Below, piece after piece: positions 1 through 6,534 of a stretch of 9,971 nt of DNA. The stretch comes from Halovenus sp. (GTDB lineage: Archaea; Halobacteriota; Halobacteria; Halobacteriales; Haloarculaceae). A program made the translations under genes and the position numbers. A model generated the notes under the pieces. That model saw nothing but the letters and a program-made list of their open reading frames with translations. It made no database searches and was not told the DNA's origin. The DNA lies in NCBI GenBank assembly GCA_003551265.1, contig PUMG01000127.1, positions 1 to 9,971 of the forward strand, written 5' to 3'. Position 1 is the stretch's first letter. The number at the start of each line of letters is the position of its first letter.

Positions 1-131
1 ACTCGGAGTGTCCGAACGCAACACAACGGTGTAACGAGTCCGAACCGCCGCTCGAAGAACTCGAACAGAACCATCAGGTAGCGTGCTATCACCCGGTCGA
101 CCGTGAGTCGACTGTGGCCGTTCAGGACTGA
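1..131 (+). CDS. ABC transporter ATP-binding protein, oligo/dipeptide type (C-terminal tail)
   Basis: Only the last 42 codons are present, read in frame from base 3 to the TGA at 129-131. They show the tail typical of oligopeptide/dipeptide/nickel importer ATPases (the oligopeptide_HPY region): a Cys-Pro, a second Cys six residues on, then Pro-Pro-Leu, then a His-x-Val-Ala-Cys block just before the acidic end. In this family that tail follows the nucleotide-binding domain on the inner face of the membrane. Its partners (permeases, binding protein, second ATPase) would lie upstream, outside the window. It is 47 bp ahead of pyrE on the same strand, but pyrE has its own TATA box, so co-transcription is not certain. 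The transported solute cannot be told from this fragment. If the transporter belongs with the amidohydrolase genes downstream, it may import a cyclic amide or a small peptide-like compound; that is inference. Confidence 0.75.
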   Translation, partial: SECPNATQRCNESEPPLEELEQNHQVACYHPVDRESTVAVQD

Positions 132-147
132 CCGGGGATGGGGAAAC

Positions 148-157
148 GGTTATATCT
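148..157 (+). promoter_or_regulatory. TATA box of pyrE
   Basis: The AT-rich core GGTTATATCT lies in GC-rich surroundings, centred about 26 nt before the pyrE ATG. That is the spacing expected for a haloarchaeal promoter giving a leaderless transcript. No Shine-Dalgarno sequence is visible before the ATG. Confidence 0.6.
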
Positions 158-178
158 GTCGCCAGACTCCTATGAGTA

Positions 179-712
179 ATGTCAGACATCGCGACGCTCA
201 TCGAGAACAGCGGAGCAATCAAACGGGGGAAGTTCAAACTGTCCGACGGCGCACTGACTGATTACTACATCGACAAGTACGTTTTCGAGACGGACCCGGA
301 GGTGCTGGAGGTTATTGTCGAGCAGCTCGCGGACCTGCTGGACGACGATGTCGACGTCGTTGCAGGCCCAGAACTCGGGGCGATTCCGCTGGTAACCGCT
401 GTCTCACTCGAGACGCACACTCCCTCTATCTACGTGCGAAAGGGTGAGAAGCACCTGGGAACACAGGCGCGTGTCGAGGGGACGCTGGAGAGGGGCCAGA
501 GTGTTGCTATCCTCGAAGACGTGTCGACGACCGGCGGGACGATACTCGAAACCGCAAATCTCATCGAGGAACTCGGCGGGGTCGTTTCGCAACTGATCGT
601 CGTCGTCGACCGGAACGAGGGTGCCGTCGAGAACGCCGAGTCGCAGGGATACGAACTCGAGTATCTCGTACAGATTGGAGAGAACCTGCAGGTCGAAAAC
701 CGACCCAGGTAG
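179..712 (+). CDS. pyrE: orotate phosphoribosyltransferase
   Basis: PyrE joins orotate to PRPP to give orotidine 5'-monophosphate, the fifth step of UMP synthesis, in the cytoplasm as a dimer. The 177 residues match the short PyrE form. The PRPP-binding loop lies at about 110-122 (ILEDVSTTGGTIL; acidic pair E113-D114 before TTGG). The mobile catalytic loop is at 87-96 with K88, K91 and H92. The orotate-binding N-terminal segment is at 19-34 (F-x-L-S-D-G ... YYID-K-Y). There is no helix-turn-helix in front, so it is not the longer GfcR-type regulator that shares the fold. The ATG at 179 is preferred because a TATA box sits 26 nt upstream; the ATG at 172 is in another frame. The neighbours are catabolic-looking rather than other pyr genes, so this could be a second copy used for pyrimidine salvage. 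That would need the rest of the genome to settle. Confidence 0.93.
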   Translation: MSDIATLIENSGAIKRGKFKLSDGALTDYYIDKYVFETDPEVLEVIVEQLADLLDDDVDVVAGPELGAIPLVTAVSLETHTPSIYVRKGEKHLGTQARVEGTLERGQSVAILEDVSTTGGTILETANLIEELGGVVSQLIVVVDRNEGAVENAESQGYELEYLVQIGENLQVENRPR

Positions 713-735
713 CCACACAGGTCCAAACGCCGCAG

Positions 736-765
736 GCTTAATAACGGAGGGGGTGTAACGTTACA
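736..765 (+). promoter_or_regulatory. promoter with 12-bp palindromic operator candidate
   Basis: A TATA-like stretch, CTTAATAAC (737-745), lies about 32 nt before the ATG at 773. Directly after it, at 754-765, is the perfect palindrome TGTAACGTTACA, which would overlap the expected transcription start. That is a position where a bound dimeric regulator would block initiation. No other exact copy was seen in the window. The palindrome is read directly; its role is inference. Confidence 0.45.
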
Positions 766-772
766 TCTTCAC

Positions 773-1159
773 ATGAGTTCCCGAGTCACTCGCTGTCTCG
801 TAACCCTGACTGACGAATCACCCAGCTATGCAGAGCTAGTCGAACTGCACGAGGACATCCGGTCAATCGACGACCCGGATTCCGTCATCGAGCGCTACGC
901 TCTTGCGGAAGTTATCAGCGAGATACTCTCCTATCTGGACTTCGTGAGCGCGTCGTTCGAAAAGCAACTGGGTGTGACCCGGCGGAACGAGCGGCTTCGC
1001 ATCCTGCGTGAACTGGAACGACCCGGGAGCGACAACCCCCACGAGGCGGTGGTCGACGTCATTCACCAGTGGGAACGCATCGAGACGTACACGCACGAAG
1101 ACCTGTCTGCGGTTGTCGAGGAGGCGACACGCTCGGAAAAACTCCGCCTCAGAGAGTGA
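773..1159 (+). CDS. hypothetical protein, soluble and helix-rich
   Basis: I do not recognise this 128-residue protein. It is strongly charged with no hydrophobic segment long enough to cross a membrane, no signal peptide and no Cys clusters beyond one Cys at position 8. From about residue 20 to the end it reads as consecutive amphipathic helices, with heptad-like Leu/Ile/Val spacing around 39-75, a basic patch (TRRNERLRILRELER) at about 69-83, and an acidic helix at the C-terminus. It is coding by its G/C third positions and by its own TATA box with an operator-like palindrome. It runs convergently into the LLM oxidoreductase gene with only 15 bp between stop codons. A small regulatory or scaffold protein is conceivable, but nothing in the sequence shows it. 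Confidence 0.7.
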   Translation: MSSRVTRCLVTLTDESPSYAELVELHEDIRSIDDPDSVIERYALAEVISEILSYLDFVSASFEKQLGVTRRNERLRILRELERPGSDNPHEAVVDVIHQWERIETYTHEDLSAVVEEATRSEKLRLRE

Positions 1160-1174
1160 CCGGCCGCCGCCAGA

Positions 1175-2200
1175 TTACTCCTCGAAGTGTGGCATCACTT
1201 CCTCGGCGATCAGTCGCATCGACTTCGTGGCGTGTTCTATTTCGAGACCGGGGAAGTGCATTCGCAACAGCACCTCGTCGATGTCGAAGGCGTCCTGATA
1301 CCGTTCGAGTTCCCGGATGGCTGTCTCGGGAGACCCGACGATGAACCGGTCTTCGGCGTGTTGCTGGAGCGCTCCGATGGCGCTGTCTGTGTCGTCGACG
1401 TCGAAACTGTGTCCCGCGTCGTCGTAGTCGCCGTAGACGTCCCGATACTCGTACAGCAGTGCCTCACCGACCTCCTCCCACGCAGTCTGGTCGTCGGCAG
1501 CGACGTACGCCTCACGCCGAAGGGGTTTCCACACCTCGTCGTACGAACGACCGTACTCGTCGAGCGCCTCGCGGTAGATACGCACCTCCTCCTGTAGTTC
1601 GTCGTAGGTTTCGATTGGGCTGATAACCCACCCATCGGCCATCCGAGCAGCGCGCCTGATCGCCGGTGGTGACTGCCCGCCGTACCAGATCGGGATTGAG
1701 GACTGGACCGGCCTGGGCATCACAGTCAACTCGTCGACAGCAAAGAGATCGCCGCTGTAAGAGACGTTCTCCTCGGTGAGCAGCGCCCGGATGAGTTCGA
1801 TTCCTTCGACAGTCCGCTTCACTCGCTCACGCTTGTCGACGCCGAAAGCCTCGAACTCCTCGTCGCGCCAGCCTATCGAAACGCCCAGGTGGAAGTTGCC
1901 GCCCGAGAGGTTGTCCAGCACCGCCGCGTGTTCGGCTATCTCGAGAGGGTGGTGAAGCGGAAGGACGATAACATCGGTTCCGATACGCATCGAATCGGTC
2001 ACCGCCGCTAGGCCGCCGAGAAAGACTGTCGGCGCGGGAATCCATCCATCCGGCAGGAAGTGGTGTTCGGCAACGAACAGCGACTGGTACCCAAGCTCCT
2101 CTGCGAGCGAGGCCTGCTCTAGCGTTGCCCTGTACAGTTCGTCCCAGTCACCGTCCGGAGACTGGCAGCTATAGTGGATGCCGAAATCTAGCTGTGCCAT
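1175..2200 (-). CDS. LLM class (luciferase-like) flavin-dependent oxidoreductase
   Basis: A 341-residue TIM-barrel enzyme of the bacterial luciferase-like superfamily (PF00296), which uses reduced FMN or F420 to oxidise small organic substrates. Family signatures are present: the AEHHF strand at 44-48, R-I-G-T-x-V-I-V-L-P at 72-81, HHPLEIAEHAAVLDNLSGG at 83-101, the GVSIGWRDEEFEAFG segment at 106-120, the PIWYGGQSPPA cofactor-phosphate region at 170-180, and ADGW at 188-191. The length is normal for the family. I chose the ATG at 2198-2200 because homologous sequence begins at MAQLDFGIHY; upstream in-frame codons have non-coding composition. It is divergent from the cyclic amidohydrolase across 109 bp. 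The flavin reductase at 6535-7122 could supply FMNH2, which would make a two-component monooxygenase like RutA/RutF. F420 dependence, common in haloarchaeal members, cannot be excluded. The substrate is unknown. Confidence 0.88.
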   Translation of the reverse strand: MAQLDFGIHYSCQSPDGDWDELYRATLEQASLAEELGYQSLFVAEHHFLPDGWIPAPTVFLGGLAAVTDSMRIGTDVIVLPLHHPLEIAEHAAVLDNLSGGNFHLGVSIGWRDEEFEAFGVDKRERVKRTVEGIELIRALLTEENVSYSGDLFAVDELTVMPRPVQSSIPIWYGGQSPPAIRRAARMADGWVISPIETYDELQEEVRIYREALDEYGRSYDEVWKPLRREAYVAADDQTAWEEVGEALLYEYRDVYGDYDDAGHSFDVDDTDSAIGALQQHAEDRFIVGSPETAIRELERYQDAFDIDEVLLRMHFPGLEIEHATKSMRLIAEEVMPHFEE

Positions 2201-2245
2201 GAGAAGTAGCTGTACGAACGAAGGGGGCATGAATGTTTCCCGTAC

Positions 2246-2266
2246 TCCCTGTCGTTTCACCAGGGA
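2246..2266. promoter_or_regulatory. inverted repeat in the LLM/amidohydrolase divergent promoter region
   Basis: The arms TCCCTG (2246-2251) and CAGGGA (2261-2266) are exact inverted copies separated by 9 bp. They lie near the middle of the 109-bp gap between the two divergent starts (2200 and 2310), just upstream of the TATA box of the amidohydrolase gene. The position suits a regulator that controls both genes. The repeat is read directly; its function is inferred, and 6-bp arms can arise by chance. Confidence 0.35.
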
Positions 2267-2277
2267 CACAGACCGTG

Positions 2278-2286
2278 TACTTATGG
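2278..2286 (+). promoter_or_regulatory. TATA box of the cyclic amidohydrolase gene
   Basis: TACTTATGG is centred about 28 nt before the ATG at 2310, the usual haloarchaeal distance for a leaderless start. This favours 2310 over the in-frame ATG at 2283, which overlaps the box. Confidence 0.5.
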
Positions 2287-2309
2287 TACTGCTCCCGAAA
2301 CTCGTGTTA

Positions 2310-3692
2310 ATGGCCGTAGATGTCTTGCTGACGAACGGAACGGTAGTCGACCACGGAGAACAGTTCAGTGGTGACGTTGCCATCGACGGGGAGACGATTG
2401 CTGCGGTCGGCGAACTCGAGAGCCAGGTCGATGCCGAGACGGTAATCGACGTCAGCGGAAAGGTAGTGATTCCTGGCGTCGTCGACCCCCACGTCCACAT
2501 TGACGAGGTGCCGGAGAACCGGGCGGGCACCTACCGTGCCGAGACTGCAGCGGCGGTTCTCGGAGGGGTGACGACGATCATCGACTTCGCGTTTCAGGGA
2601 CGGGACCGAACGCTGAGCGACGATTCCTCGACGCTCCTCGACGGCGTCGAGCACAAGCGCTCGAAAGCAGACGGCGACGCGTACGTCGATTACTCCTTTC
2701 ACGCCGTTCCACACCGTGAGGAACCCGAGACGTTCGAGGAGTTTGCTGCGGTCGTCGACGCTGGCGTCCCGTCGTTCAAGATGTTCATGTCGACCTACGA
2801 GGTCGGTGTCTCGACCGGGTTCCTGGTCGAGGCGTTCGAACACATCGCTGCCCACGATGGTGTCGCAGTCGTCCATACCGAAGATCCCGACGTCTGTGAG
2901 GCGCTGACGGCGAAACTCAAACGCGAGGGCAAGAGTCACCCTCGTCACTACCCGGACTCGCGCCCCGACTACGCGGAGGCGATGGCCGCCGAAGATGCGG
3001 TTCGGATGGCCCAGGAGATGGGCGTCAAGTACTACGGCATCCACACGACCTCCCGAAAAGCCGCGGCGGTCATCGACCAGTTTCGGACCGACGGAAGCCA
3101 GGTCAGAGCAGAAACCTGTACACACTACACCGTTCTCGACCGGTCCGTCCACGAGCAGCAACTGAACTATCCGAAAATCGCACCGCCGCTTCGCACTCCT
3201 GACGACATCGAGGCGATGTTCGAGTACCTCGAAACGGGCACCCTGAGCGTCATCTCGACGGATCACTCGGTGTATCACCGCGAGTACAAAGCGGTCGAGG
3301 ACTGGTGGGACAGTCCGTTCGGAGCGAACAGCATTCAGGTCAGCCTCCCGATACTCCACGACGAACTCGTCTGCAACCGCGGCTACTCCTACTCGTTCCT
3401 GGTCGAGAAACTCTGTCGCAACCCCGCACGAACGTTCGGTATGCCACAGAAGGGGACGCTCGAACCCGGCACTGACGCGGATATCGTCGTCCTCGACCCG
3501 GAGACGGAGTTCACAGTAGACAGCGACCGAACCGCCTCGAACGCGGAGTTCTCCATCTACGAGGGGCGCGAGGGAACCGGAGCGGTGACCGATACGTTCG
3601 TCCGCGGTCAGCGAGTCGTCGCAGACGGTGAACTCGTCGGCGAGCCTGCTGGCGAGTTCCTTGCCCGGGACCCGCCGTCGTGGGAGCACTGA
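2310..3692 (+). CDS. dihydropyrimidinase / hydantoinase / allantoinase-type cyclic amidohydrolase
   Basis: A 460-residue binuclear-metal amidohydrolase that opens a cyclic amide or ureide (dihydropyrimidine, hydantoin or allantoin) to an N-carbamoyl acid. All expected metal ligands are visible: H61 and H63 in DPHVHID, the Lys to be carboxylated K157 in SFKMFM, H189 in VVHTED, H245 in GIHTTS, and D318 in STDHS. The N-terminal small beta domain (MAVDVLLTNGTVVD) and C-terminal GTLEPGTDADIVVLD strand are typical. After K157 the usual A-Y pair reads S-T-Y163, one residue longer, which may alter the substrate tyrosine position. The start at 2310 fits the TATA spacing. It runs convergently into the M20 hydrolase gene, which would remove the carbamoyl group from its product. 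The exact substrate cannot be fixed: dihydrouracil, hydantoins and allantoin are all handled by close relatives. Confidence 0.88.
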   Translation: MAVDVLLTNGTVVDHGEQFSGDVAIDGETIAAVGELESQVDAETVIDVSGKVVIPGVVDPHVHIDEVPENRAGTYRAETAAAVLGGVTTIIDFAFQGRDRTLSDDSSTLLDGVEHKRSKADGDAYVDYSFHAVPHREEPETFEEFAAVVDAGVPSFKMFMSTYEVGVSTGFLVEAFEHIAAHDGVAVVHTEDPDVCEALTAKLKREGKSHPRHYPDSRPDYAEAMAAEDAVRMAQEMGVKYYGIHTTSRKAAAVIDQFRTDGSQVRAETCTHYTVLDRSVHEQQLNYPKIAPPLRTPDDIEAMFEYLETGTLSVISTDHSVYHREYKAVEDWWDSPFGANSIQVSLPILHDELVCNRGYSYSFLVEKLCRNPARTFGMPQKGTLEPGTDADIVVLDPETEFTVDSDRTASNAEFSIYEGREGTGAVTDTFVRGQRVVADGELVGEPAGEFLARDPPSWEH

Positions 3693-3703
3693 GAGGGTCG
3701 TTC

Positions 3704-3729
3704 GTAACACCTCACTGTCACGGCGTTAC
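3704..3729. terminator. hairpin between convergent genes, possible terminator
   Basis: In the 53-bp gap between the two convergent stop codons, GTAACACC (3704-3711) and GGCGTTAC (3722-3729) form an 8-bp stem with one mismatch and a 10-nt loop. Read from the minus strand, the mismatch becomes a G-U pair. Archaeal terminators are more often plain T-runs, and none follows the stem, so this is tentative. Confidence 0.3.
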
Positions 3730-3745
3730 AAACACTGCCCTGTCG

Positions 3746-4996
3746 TCACTGCTGTGCGAGGTCGACCATCGTTCCGGCAAGCACTTGCGTCACCGCTGTA
3801 CAGTCCTCCCAGTTCGTCCATTCGAGCGGGTTGTGTGAGATGCCGTCCTCGGACGGGGCAAAGAGGAGGACGGTATCCGTTACGTCGGCGAGATATGCGG
3901 TGTCGTGGAGGGCTGCGGAGTGCATCTTCTGCCAGGAGAGACCCGCCTCGTCCGCGGCAGCTATCGCGGTCTCGACGCATCGCTCGCTCATCTTGCTTGG
4001 TTCCTGGTCCCGGTACCAGTCCAACGCCGTCGAAACGTCGCGAGTTCGTTCGAGTTCGTCGAGCGTGTCCCTGGTCTCGCCCATAATTGTCTGGATGGAG
4101 TCGTACTCGACGTCTCTGACGTCTATCATCAGCGCCACCTCGCCCGCGATGACGTTCTTCGCGTTTGGTCGAACGTCTAGCTTTCCAACGGTGCCGACAG
4201 CAGTGGGACTCGTCGCTTCCACGACAGTCTGAGCACTGCGCTCGACGGCCAGAACGAACTCGCTCGCTGCGGCCAGCGCGTCCGTGCGCTCCGGCATCGG
4301 CGTTGCACCGGCGTGGTTTGCTTCTCCTTCGATGTAGACGTGAGCGTTCGTCAGCCCAGCTATCGCGTCGACAACTCCGACGGCGTCGCCCGCCTCTTCG
4401 AGAATCGTCCCCTGTTCGACGTGAACCTCGAGCCAGGCGTCCCACTCCTCGACGGGGAGCCGACCGTCCCCGTGGAATCCAATCGATTCGAGGCACTCCC
4501 CGAGTGTGAGACCATCCTCGTCTTCGAGTTGCAACGCCGAGTCGACGTCCCGGAGACCCGTCGCGACCGAGGACCCGAGCAGTCCGATGTCGAAGCGCGT
4601 CCCTTCCTCTTCGGTGAACGAGACGACCTCAAGCGGCCGGGACAGTTCCATATCGCTCTCCTGAATCGACCGAACCGCCTCCAGTGCGGCGTAGACGCCC
4701 AGCGGCCCGTCGAATATCCCTCCGTACGGAACGGAATCCAGGTGGCTTCCGGCGGCGACAGCAGCGGCGTCGGGGTCGACCCCCTCCGGAACCCACCGGC
4801 CAGCGATGTTCCCTACTGCGTCGATGCGTACGTCCAGTCCAGACGCCTCCATTCGCCGGACGAGATACTCGCGCGCGTCTCTGTCTGCCTCGGTCCCGGT
4901 GAGTACGGTCCGACCGCGACCCTCGTCGACGTCCAGTTCGCCAAACTGGGCGTTCGTCTCGATATCCTCTCGGAGCCTCTCGCTGTCGATTTCCAT
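3746..4996 (-). CDS. M20-family N-carbamoyl-L-amino acid hydrolase / allantoate amidohydrolase
   Basis: A 416-residue zinc hydrolase of the hydantoinase/carbamoylase group in family M20. It removes the carbamoyl (or ureido) group from the ring-opened product made by a cyclic amidohydrolase, releasing CO2 and ammonia. Di-metal site residues appear in order: H85 (GSHLDSVPYGG), D96 (IFDGPLG), the E129-E131 run (EEEGTRF), H192 (HVEQG) and H388 (SHNPLE). Residues that bind the carbamoyl acid in known carbamoylases also seem present: Q195, H228 (NHAGATPMPERTDAL), N281 (PNAKNVI) and R294 (DVRD). The small dimerisation domain lies between about 215 and 330. The length is normal. The ATG at 4996 lies about 26 nt from a strong TATA element. 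It is divergent from the D-2-hydroxyacid dehydrogenase. Beta-ureidopropionase, L-carbamoylase and allantoate hydrolase activities cannot be separated by reading. Confidence 0.9.
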   Translation of the reverse strand: MEIDSERLREDIETNAQFGELDVDEGRGRTVLTGTEADRDAREYLVRRMEASGLDVRIDAVGNIAGRWVPEGVDPDAAAVAAGSHLDSVPYGGIFDGPLGVYAALEAVRSIQESDMELSRPLEVVSFTEEEGTRFDIGLLGSSVATGLRDVDSALQLEDEDGLTLGECLESIGFHGDGRLPVEEWDAWLEVHVEQGTILEEAGDAVGVVDAIAGLTNAHVYIEGEANHAGATPMPERTDALAAASEFVLAVERSAQTVVEATSPTAVGTVGKLDVRPNAKNVIAGEVALMIDVRDVEYDSIQTIMGETRDTLDELERTRDVSTALDWYRDQEPSKMSERCVETAIAAADEAGLSWQKMHSAALHDTAYLADVTDTVLLFAPSEDGISHNPLEWTNWEDCTAVTQVLAGTMVDLAQQ

Positions 4997-5016
4997 ACCC
5001 TACGTACACGACGCCA

Positions 5017-5027
5017 TTATATATATT
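5017..5027. promoter_or_regulatory. TATA element in the divergent carbamoylase / dehydrogenase promoter
   Basis: TTATATATATT is nearly symmetrical and sits about 26 nt from the carbamoylase start at 4996 on the minus strand, the expected leaderless spacing. For the dehydrogenase start at 5069 it is about 47 nt upstream, which would leave a leader of roughly 20 nt. It may serve both directions or only the minus strand. The palindrome TACGTA (5001-5006) lies between it and the carbamoylase start. Confidence 0.55.
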
Positions 5028-5068
5028 CTGCACAACATTGATACACGGCGGACCTGAACCATGGACCG

Positions 5069-6031
5069 ATGACAACTGGACCGACGACGCTTCTTTTGCA
5101 CACGTATCCCGCGGAGAACGAGGGGACACCCGCCGACCTCGAACGAGCCATCCGGAACCGGATTCCCGACATCCACCTCGAACGCGTGAGCACGTACGAA
5201 GAGGCCCGACGACGAATCCCGAACGCGGAGGTCATCATCGAACATCGAATCGACGACGAGTTGCTCTCGCTGGCCGACAATCTCGCGTGGGTACAGTCGC
5301 TCAGTTCGGGAGTCGACAGGTTCGACCTCGATGCGCTCGAACGACGAGGAGTCGTCCTGACGACCGTCTCGGGCGTCCACGCGGACCCTATCAGCGAACA
5401 CGTCCTCGGGTACGCACTGCTGTTCGAGCGACGGTTGCTCGAGACGCTCCGCCAGCAGTCACGAAAGGAGTGGCGGCCGGTGACACCGGGTGAGCTTTCG
5501 AGCAAAACGGTCGGCATCGTGGGTGTCGGGGCAATCGGTGGACGGATTGCCGAACGGTGTGCCGCGCTCGGAATGACCGTCCTCGGTGTCAGACGAAAAT
5601 CGACGACTCCACAGGCCGTCGACGAACTCTTCGCTCCGGACGAACTCGACTCGGTGCTCGCACGCGCCGACTATCTCGTCCTGTCCTGCCCGCTAACTGA
5701 GGAGACTGAAGGGTTACTCGGCGAGCGAGAGCTACGGACGATGAAAGAGTCAGCGGTCCTCATCAACGTTGCGCGTGGAGCCGTCGTGGAGACCGAGGCG
5801 CTCGTCGATGCGCTCCGGAGCGGAGCAATTGCAGGTGCTGCACTCGATGTAACTGACCCCGAACCGTTACCCCCGGAGTCGCCGCTGTGGAACCTCTCGA
5901 ACGTGATACTCACACCACACCTCAGTGGCGGGAGTCCACAGTACACGGAGCGGTGTGCGGAGATATTCGAGACGAACTACCGCGCTTTCGAAGCAGGGGA
6001 CAGAGAGCAGATGACCAACAGAGTCGTCTAG
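5069..6031 (+). CDS. D-2-hydroxyacid dehydrogenase (NAD(P)-dependent)
   Basis: A 320-residue enzyme of the D-isomer-specific 2-hydroxyacid dehydrogenase family, which interconverts 2-oxo acids and D-2-hydroxy acids. The Rossmann motif GVGAIGGR is at 151-158. R175-R176 follow the second strand (VLGVRRKS), where other members have an acidic residue; this suggests NADP(H) preference. The catalytic triad is complete: R236 (NVARGAVV), E265 (TDPEPLP) and H284 (LTPHLSGG). The N-terminal substrate lid has the SLSSGVDRFD segment at 78-87. The start at 5069 is the first ATG after an in-frame stop at 5039-5041; the ATG at 5061 gives only three codons. It faces away from the carbamoylase gene and may share its promoter region. 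A product such as glyoxylate or another 2-oxo acid from ureide breakdown would be a sensible substrate, but that is inference. A glyoxylate/hydroxypyruvate reductase role is equally possible. Confidence 0.9.
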   Translation: MTTGPTTLLLHTYPAENEGTPADLERAIRNRIPDIHLERVSTYEEARRRIPNAEVIIEHRIDDELLSLADNLAWVQSLSSGVDRFDLDALERRGVVLTTVSGVHADPISEHVLGYALLFERRLLETLRQQSRKEWRPVTPGELSSKTVGIVGVGAIGGRIAERCAALGMTVLGVRRKSTTPQAVDELFAPDELDSVLARADYLVLSCPLTEETEGLLGERELRTMKESAVLINVARGAVVETEALVDALRSGAIAGAALDVTDPEPLPPESPLWNLSNVILTPHLSGGSPQYTERCAEIFETNYRAFEAGDREQMTNRVV

Positions 6032-6534
6032 AGAGTGTGAACTGCTGTAACAACTTTTCAGAAGTTTATATCTGGACTCCCTGAACAGTAAGTAAAACAT
6101 CACGTCCATAATGATACTCGAAGAAATATTTAATGAAAAAAGATATGTTTGTAATCTTCATAACTGAACATTACTGGTGATAGAAGCGGTATTTGGACTA
6201 TTCTGACGGAATTAAAATTATATATGTACAATTTAACAAAGTTAGATTGGAAAATAATGCTTTATTTGTGTACTTATCTAATCTATACCTGCCGCAAAAT
6301 TTAGATACCTTAGATACCTTCAGTACATCGGTTCTATACTATCTCTTCGACAATACTAATTTTTAAACAGCTATATGATATTTGACTATATTCATAATAA
6401 TAACATAATTTGACTTTTTCTATGCGACTCATGCTCCGGATCGTAAACGGAGTCAGTGTTTTCTGGAATCACAGTGAAGGTTTTCGGAGAGGGCGATGAA
6501 AAACCAGTGTCAACGTCGACTGCGACAGCACACG
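6032..6534. other. AT-rich gene-free region
   Basis: Counting by eye, 6121-6420 has 79 G or C in 300 bases (about 26 %), with the lowest line 6361-6420 at 11 of 60. The flanking genes are around 60 %. I find no credible gene on either strand: the longest AT-rich reading frames are under 25 codons (for example ATG at 6111 to TGA at 6167). The region contains many TATA-like strings and the exact tandem pair TTAGATACC at 6301-6309 and 6310-6318. Composition returns to normal at about 6421. Such islands in haloarchaea can be integration scars, promoter/insulator regions or old mobile DNA; no element ends were recognised. Confidence 0.6.
6301..6318. repeat. tandem 9-bp duplication
   Basis: TTAGATACC occurs twice head to tail without a gap inside the AT-rich region. 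It could be a regulator-binding iteron pair or a simple replication-slippage duplication. Confidence 0.5.

Noticed and set aside
2307..3710. A 467-codon open frame on the minus strand opposite the amidohydrolase gene
   Set aside because: It is a mirror of a GC-rich gene; the plus-strand product has all family motifs, while the minus product has none.
6111..6167. Small ATG-to-TGA frame of 18 codons in the AT-rich region
   Set aside because: Such short frames are expected by chance in AT-rich DNA, and nothing supports translation.
6353..6360. ATACTAAT, also found in the arsR operator at 7281-7288
   Set aside because: A single 8-mer match in AT-rich DNA without a dyad; not enough for a second ArsR site.
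6434..6452. CTCCG ... CGGAG inverted repeat at the edge of the AT-rich island
   Set aside because: Only 5-bp arms in GC-rich sequence and not placed near a gene start; likely chance.
6400..6532. A minus-strand open stretch after the flavin reductase stop, containing AVAVDVDTGF
   Set aside because: It looks mildly protein-like but has no start codon, lies in another frame from the reductase and runs into the AT-rich island; too short to call a gene remnant.
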